Of a DNA stretch of 64,000 nt, positions 59,145 to 64,000 are shown piece by piece. The number at the start of each line of letters is the position of its first letter. Position 1 is the stretch's first letter. The notes below the pieces were generated by a model. The model saw nothing but the letters and a program-made list of their open reading frames with translations. It ran no database searches and was not told where the DNA came from. The stretch is from positions 2,852,001 to 2,916,000 of the forward strand of contig WWBZ02000051.1 of the NCBI GenBank assembly GCA_011503125.2, written 5' to 3'. Origin of the DNA: Botryosphaeria dothidea. Its lineage: Eukaryota; Ascomycota; Dothideomycetes; Botryosphaeriales; Botryosphaeriaceae. Position numbers and translations under genes: made by a program.

Positions 59145-60524
59145 ATGAAGGGCACCGGTGTTTTCCTCGCTGTTGCTATTGCCGCTCCCGCACTGGCTTC
59201 GCCGGCGAAGCTCGAGGCCAGGGCTTCCTCCACCAGCTCGGGCAAGACCCCCCAGGTCACCGTCAAGGGCAACGCTTTCTGGGCCGGCGACGAGCGCTTC
59301 TACATTCGTGGTGTCGACTACCAGCCTGGCGGTTCCTCCCAGGTCGAGGACCCCATCGCTGAGCCCGACAAGTGCAAGCGCGACATTGAGAAGTTCAAGG
59401 ACCTTGGCATCAACACTGTCCGCATCTACACTGTCGACAACTCAGCCAACCACGATGAGTGCATGAACCTCCTCGCTGACGCCGGCATCTACCTTGCCCT
59501 CGACGTCAACACCCCCAAGTACTCGCTCAACCGCAACGAGCCCAAGTCGTCGTACAACGATGTGTACCTCCAGAACATCTTCGCTACCATTGACGCCTTT
59601 GCCAACTACGACAACACCCTGCTCTTCTTCTCGGGTAACGAGGTCATCAACGATGACAAGACCACCGGTGCTGCTCCTTACGTCAAGGCTGTCACCCGTG
59701 ACATGAGACAGTACATCGGCAGCCGTGGCTACCGCAAGATCCCCGTCGGTTACTCCGCTGCTGATGTCGACTCCAACCGCTTCGAGATGGCCAGCTACAT
59801 GAACTGCGGTACCGACGACGAGCGCTCCGACTTCTTCGCCTTCAACGACTACTCTTGGTGCGACCCCTCTTCTTACACCAAGTCCGGTTGGGACCAGAAG
59901 GTCAAGCAGTACGGCAACTACAGCATTCCTCTCTTCCTGTCCGAGTACGGCTGCAACACCAACGACCGCAAGTTCGAGGAGGTTGCCGCCCTCTACTCTG
60001 ACAAGATGACTGGTGTCTACTCTGGTGGTCTCGTCTACGAGTACTCTGAGGAGGGTTCCAACTACGGTCTCGTCAAGATCTCCGGCAGCGACATCACCGA
60101 TAAGAGCGACTACGATGCGTTCAAGTCCGCTCTGAAGGACACTCCCGCTCCTTCCGGCGACGGCGGCTTCAAGTCTGACGGTGGTGCTTCTGAGTGCCCC
60201 AAGCAGTCCGACACCTGGGATGTCACTGGCGACGCTCTCCCTGCCATCCCCGAACCCGCCAAGAAGTACATGAAGTCGGGTGCTGGTGAGGGCAAGGGTC
60301 TTAGCGGCTCTGGCTCCCAGAACGCTGGCACTGGCTCCACCGGCACTGCTTCCGCTGGTTCCGGCACCGTCACCGAGACCGCTTCCGCTTCCGGCTCTGG
60401 CTCCAGCTCTTCTGGCTCTGCTGGCGCCGCCTCTGGCCTCAAGGTTCCCGCCTTCGAGACCGCGCCTCTTGTTGCCGGCCTCGTCGTCGTTGCCTCGACT
60501 TTCTTCGGTGCTGCGCTTCTGTAA
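59145..60524 (+). CDS. GPI-anchored 1,3-beta-glucanosyltransferase (GH72, Gel/Gas family)
   Basis: Cell-surface enzyme that cuts and re-joins beta-1,3-glucan chains to elongate wall glucan. A single exon of 459 residues. Signal peptide about 1-18 (MKGTGVFLAVAIAAPALA). GH72 catalytic domain about 35-345, opening VTVKGNAFWAGDERFYIRGV; the two catalytic glutamates are E166 (FFSGNEV) and E267 (FLSEYGC). Conserved Cys are present (C77, C106, C221, C239, C270). After the domain there is an ECPKQSDTWDV segment, then a Ser/Gly/Thr/Ala-rich linker (about 370-430) and a hydrophobic C-terminus (VAGLVVVASTFFGAALL) preceded by small residues, which is a GPI-attachment signal. It lacks the cysteine-rich CBM43 module of longer relatives, so it is the short Gel type. 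Codon use is strongly C-ending at third positions, more than in most neighbours, consistent with high expression. Confidence 0.96.
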   Translation: MKGTGVFLAVAIAAPALASPAKLEARASSTSSGKTPQVTVKGNAFWAGDERFYIRGVDYQPGGSSQVEDPIAEPDKCKRDIEKFKDLGINTVRIYTVDNSANHDECMNLLADAGIYLALDVNTPKYSLNRNEPKSSYNDVYLQNIFATIDAFANYDNTLLFFSGNEVINDDKTTGAAPYVKAVTRDMRQYIGSRGYRKIPVGYSAADVDSNRFEMASYMNCGTDDERSDFFAFNDYSWCDPSSYTKSGWDQKVKQYGNYSIPLFLSEYGCNTNDRKFEEVAALYSDKMTGVYSGGLVYEYSEEGSNYGLVKISGSDITDKSDYDAFKSALKDTPAPSGDGGFKSDGGASECPKQSDTWDVTGDALPAIPEPAKKYMKSGAGEGKGLSGSGSQNAGTGSTGTASAGSGTVTETASASGSGSSSSGSAGAASGLKVPAFETAPLVAGLVVVASTFFGAALL

Positions 60525-61190
60525 ACGGACTGCTCCGTTCGTTCCAGTTATACCTTTTTCACAGTAGTGCCTTTATACATAGTTCGGGCATGCAGCGGGT
60601 TCTGTTTTCTTCTTCCAAATCGGCATAGGTTTTGCTATGGGTTAGGGAGCTAATGTCTTCTTTGCGTGACCGGCGGTCTGGTTAGAGGTCCGGTGTCTTC
60701 GATTTTACTTGTTTTCTCTGCGTGCGCCTCTTGGGAAAAGATTGGAGGTGAAAAGCATCAGGGATACACAGATACTTTTTACGAATACAACATCATGTCT
60801 AATTCTGCATGCGCCGACTCTGGTGACAATGATTGTGACTCTGTCCGCACTGACGTCGTTGGAGTGACGATGATTTATGCTTGGTTCCAAGCGCCGAGGA
60901 GTTTGGGGGCCGGTGCTTGTCGAGCTTGCGGCTTGAATCCCGCAGCGGCGATCGTCATTAGGGGGCTTGGACGGTCAAACGGCGGCCATCCAATTATGGA
61001 CAATCTGCGACACCGCTCATGACAGGGGCCTTCGGTGCCTGAGGCAAGCCACCGCCTTATCGATAATCGAATCTTTCCTGGCGTTGCGGCGGGTGACGGC
61101 ATCAACGCGCTTCACCAACCCGTGTTGACGCGCAACCGCTCGCCCGTCTCTCACCACCACGTCTCGAGCGCACGCTGTGATTGACCAGCC
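60525..61190. other. Gap between glucanosyltransferase and GTPase genes
   Basis: The first about 300 bases are T-rich and probably the 3'UTR of the glucanosyltransferase gene; the rest is the upstream region of the GTPase. No gene seen. Confidence 0.5.
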
Positions 61191-63146
61191 ATGCCTCGCG
61201 ACCCTCTCATCGGCCTCGTCGGCAAGCCGTCGTCGGGCAAATCCACGACGCTGAACAGGTGCGCCCCGCTCCCGCAACCCTCAAAAAATGGCACAGCTCC
61301 TGGACCCAGTCGCTGAAGCCCCGCGCGTCGCAGCTTGACGGATGCCACCTCCAAAGTTGGTCAGTAGCTCCCCAATCGCCACACTGGGCAGCCATCACAC
61401 ATATCCTTCGCGAGCCCTGCTAACGGCGTCCCTCCAGGAAATTTCCCGTAAGTCACCCCACCGCCCCACCCCACCTCCGTCCAGCACCGCGCCGCGCACA
61501 TTCACACGTCGAGACCACATTCATGCGATTGCGACACACAAAACGCTCATGGCAGATCATCATGAAGGTTCACGACCATCGACCCGCAGCGCGCAATCGG
61601 CTACCTGCAGATCGAATGCGCGTGCGCGCGCTTCGGTGTACAGGACAAGTGCAAGCCAAACTATGGCGGCTGCAACGACGGTCGTCGTAGCGTTCCTATC
61701 GAGCTCCTGGATGTCGCCGGATTGGTGCCCGGCGCGCATATGGGCAAAGGGTTGGGCAATCGGTTCTTGGACGACCTAAGACATGCAGATGCATTAGTGC
61801 ATGTGGTGGATGTGAGTGGAACGACGGATGCGGAGGGTAAGTTTTTGGTGGATCTGTATAATCTTCTGGTAGCAGAGGGAGCAAATGACCGGAACTGGTG
61901 GGAAGTGGATACTGATCCGCTCTGCAGGCAAGGCGACGAGAGGGTATGACCCTTCGAAGGATATCGAATGGTTGCGATTCGAAATCGTACGATGGATTCA
62001 GGGAAACCTCATGGAGAAATGGTACAATTACTGGCTTGGGAGTTCGCAGGGACATTGGCTGATGGAGCGCTTGTAGGGGCTCGATAAAACGACGGCACGT
62101 CGCCGTAAGTGAGTTTCCAGAACCTAGTTTCTCCAAGTGGTCTGCATTACTAACAATTAGTTGCAGAGGCTACCCCTGTCGAAACCTTGCAAAATCAATT
62201 CTCCGGTTATGGTAGTACCTCCACGGTTGTCCAACGATGTTTGGACAAGCTACAAATCAAGGAGCCCCTACAGGATTGGTCGAACGAGACGATAGAACGG
62301 GTCGTCAATGCCTTTACGGATGAGAAGTTTCCCACGGTGATCGCATTAAACAAGATCGACCACCCCGACGCGGACAAAGTAAGTTAAAGACTCGGCCCCG
62401 TCTCTGTCTCACGGCATTTGTGAAAGCTCAGACGCTGACATTGACTCAAGAACATCGCCAAGATTGCAAAACAGCAGGACCCCCAAACTATTGTTCTCTG
62501 CTCTGCAATTAGCGAGGTCTTCCTGCGTCGTCTTGCCAAACAGGGCTACGTCAAGTACACAGAGGGCAGCGAATTTGTCGATACCAGAGAAGACCTTATC
62601 GCAGACGGGGACCCCGACGGTGGTGGCTTGAAGGAAATGGATGAGAAGCTCACGCAGTAAGATCTGCGGATCCTCGTTCGCACCAAAGGCCTTTGCTGAA
62701 TTAACAAACGCAGGCGCATTGAGAACCTCAAGGACATGGTGCTCTACCGTTTCGGCAGCACTGGCGTCGTGCAAGTTCTATCTCGAGCTGCAGAGCTGCT
62801 CGGCCTGGTTCCCGTTTTTCCCGTCCGGAATATTCACAGCTTCGCGTCCGGATCGACAGACAAAGCGGCTTTCAGGGATTGCGTTCTGGTCAAGAAGTAT
62901 GTTTGTTGCTTCTCTACTTCCGATGAGATGGCTGACGTTTTTGCAGGGGCTCCACGGTTGGTGACGTATATCGCAAGGTTATGGGTGACGCTCCTCTCGC
63001 CTACGCGGAGACCACTGGAGGTGTGAAGGTGGCAGAAGATGATCTTGTGGCCGTGGGAAAGAACGATGTGAGTTATATTGGCATGGTGGAGGTGTTTCAT
63101 CTGCTAATAGAGGCTGTAGGTCTTGTCGTTCAAGGTGGGAAGATGA
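61191..63146 (+). CDS. Obg/YchF-type GTPase with TGS domain (yeast YGR210C-like)
   Basis: Cytosolic P-loop GTPase; relatives bind ribosomes, but the role of this subfamily is poorly known. Eleven exons: 61191-61258, 61334-61359, 61438-61447, 61568-61836, 61929-62022, 62077-62108, 62167-62378, 62451-62656, 62714-62896, 62947-63067, 63120-63146, giving 415 residues. Every junction keeps frame and rebuilds family motifs: G1 [12 protein letters not shown]; the segment [20 protein letters not shown], which needs the 10-nt exon 3; G3 [42 protein letters not shown] from the 32-nt exon 6; G4 [10 protein letters not shown]; then the TGS part [16 protein letters not shown]... ending [12 protein letters not shown]. 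The length fits the yeast relative. The exon density is far above that of other genes here. Confidence 0.92.
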
Positions 63147-63439
63147 GTCAATTATGTGATGCTCATATAAAGGGGGGTGTAATGTGGACAATCTCATCTA
63201 ATTACAAAATTAGAGGAAGAGGGTATGCTGGTACATCCTCAGCAAGTGAGGCCGAATGTAGAAAGCATTCGCATGGAATCTGCTCTTATGCAAATTGCGC
63301 CAACGCCCATATCAAGAAACCTGTTGTGATACTCGTTCGATACTGTGCTTTCCATACACAGTAGCCCCCGGACTCCTGAGCGTATGTGATCTTCAGACAT
63401 TCTCTCGGCATTCAAGCGCCATAGTCCGGTTGTCCAACT

Positions 63440-64000
63440 TCACTTGATGCTCCTCACCAACTCCCTCAAATCGCCTCCCTCCACCCACACATCTCCCAGA
63501 CCCAATGGCAGCCCCACTCCCGTCGTCGCAGCACCACCTGCTCCTCCACTACTACCGACCCCTCCTCCGCCGGCAGCAACGCCCCATCCTTCACCCAGTT
63601 CACCGACAACGCGAGCGGGGCGGCCACCAACGATGGAGTTCGACGGGATGACCATGTTGGACGGGACGACCGAGTGCGGCAGGATTTTAACGTTGTCGCG
63701 GATGATGCAGAAGGGCTCGAGGATGCACGACTCGCCGATGTAGACGTGCGAGCTGACGGAGGCGGCCGAGATGTGGGAGTTGGGTCCTTTTTTTCCTCCC
63801 ATTAGACTCATTTGAACTCGGGACTTGGGTTGAGCAGTGTTTTTTTAAGCAGACGAGGCACGACTTACCGATAAACACGTTATCTCCAATCTTCATCGGA
63901 TAGTACGACAGTATGCCGCGGCTGATGCGCGCCGGAGGCTTGACCACGCATCCCGCGCCGACGACGGTGCAGCGGCCGATGCTGATGGCGTTGGCGGCGG
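63440..64000 (-). CDS. Dynactin subunit p25 (DCTN5-like), partial
   Basis: Left-handed beta-helix subunit of the dynactin pointed-end complex, which in filamentous fungi helps dynein capture early endosomes. Minus-strand exons visible: 64000-63869 (continuing off the window) and 63786-63440; the 82-nt intron (GTAAGT...AAAAG) is phase 1. The first exon reads ANAISIGRCTVVGAGCVVKP followed by PARISRGILSYYPMKIGDNV, which is the p25 signature; the second continues PNSHISAASVSSHVYIGESC, CIIRDNVKILPHSVVPSNMV and VGGRPARVV. The hexapeptide repeats of the beta-helix are visible as I/V-G-x-x-C/x spacing. After GGRPARVVGE there is a Gly/Ala-rich insert of about 45 residues before the final LRELVRSIK, which ordinary p25 lacks or has shorter. 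It ends tail-to-tail with the GTPase gene, 293 bases away. Confidence 0.9.

Noticed and set aside
1..64000. CRISPR array, prophage, insertion sequence or secondary-metabolite cluster
   Set aside because: No regularly spaced repeats, integrase, transposase, PKS, NRPS or terpene synthase motifs were seen; the intron-bearing genes are eukaryotic housekeeping types.

Overview
This is a nuclear, protein-coding stretch of a filamentous ascomycete (Pezizomycotina). The gene set (SepA-type formin, Pom1-type DYRK kinase, GH72 glucanosyltransferase, group II G-alpha, Pex23-family peroxin), short 45-120 nt GT-AG introns and CT-rich leaders all point there. A Dothideomycete is my best guess, but that rests on remembered similarity and not on a search. 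I saw no bacterial genes, transposon, CRISPR array, rRNA or tRNA gene.

Layout. 1-0.7 kb: end of a minus-strand membrane protein, cut by the window. 1.4-7.0 kb: formin (+). 8.6-9.9 kb: DUF7918-like protein (+). 10.2-11.0 kb: unrecognised Cys/His protein (-). 11.3-13.9 kb: Med6 (-) head-to-head with an MMtag/RS protein (+). 14.3-17.5 kb: GPI ethanolamine phosphate transferase Gpi13 (-). 18.4-19.0 kb: small single-pass membrane protein (-). 22.1-25.1 kb: Pumilio protein (+). 26.4-27.9 kb: mitochondrial DUF1640/CCDC90 protein (+). 30.2-31.7 kb: indoleamine 2,3-dioxygenase (-). 34.2-35.4 kb: mitoribosomal mS38/Cox24 (-). 35.9-37.2 kb: group II G-alpha (-). 40.1-41.6 kb: unrecognised coiled-coil protein (+). 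43.5-44.7 kb: Pgc1-like phosphodiesterase (+). 45.2-46.2 kb: broken F-box gene (+). 47.3-52.2 kb: Pom1-type kinase (-) divergent from a Pex23-family peroxin at 53.3-55.4 kb (+). 59.1-60.5 kb: Gel/Gas glucanosyltransferase (+). 61.2-63.1 kb: 11-exon Obg/TGS GTPase (+). 63.4-64.0 kb: dynactin p25 (-), running off the right edge.

The genes do not form an operon-like pathway or a secondary-metabolite cluster. Several touch polarised growth and the cell surface (formin, Pom1-type kinase, G-alpha, Gpi13, glucanosyltransferase, dynactin), and several serve mitochondria (mS38, DUF1640, Pgc1-like; the Pumilio protein if it is a true Puf3). Wide gene-free gaps (about 19-22, 27.9-30.2, 31.7-34.2, 37.2-40.1 and 55.4-59.1 kb) separate them. 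I found no convincing new multi-gene system. The most unusual items are a 10-nt micro-exon, a decayed F-box gene, a possible intron-retention switch that removes the formin tail, a frame break in the Pom1 N-terminus, and three unrecognised proteins. Exon borders were placed by eye from splice consensus, reading-frame continuity and family motifs; no transcript data were available.
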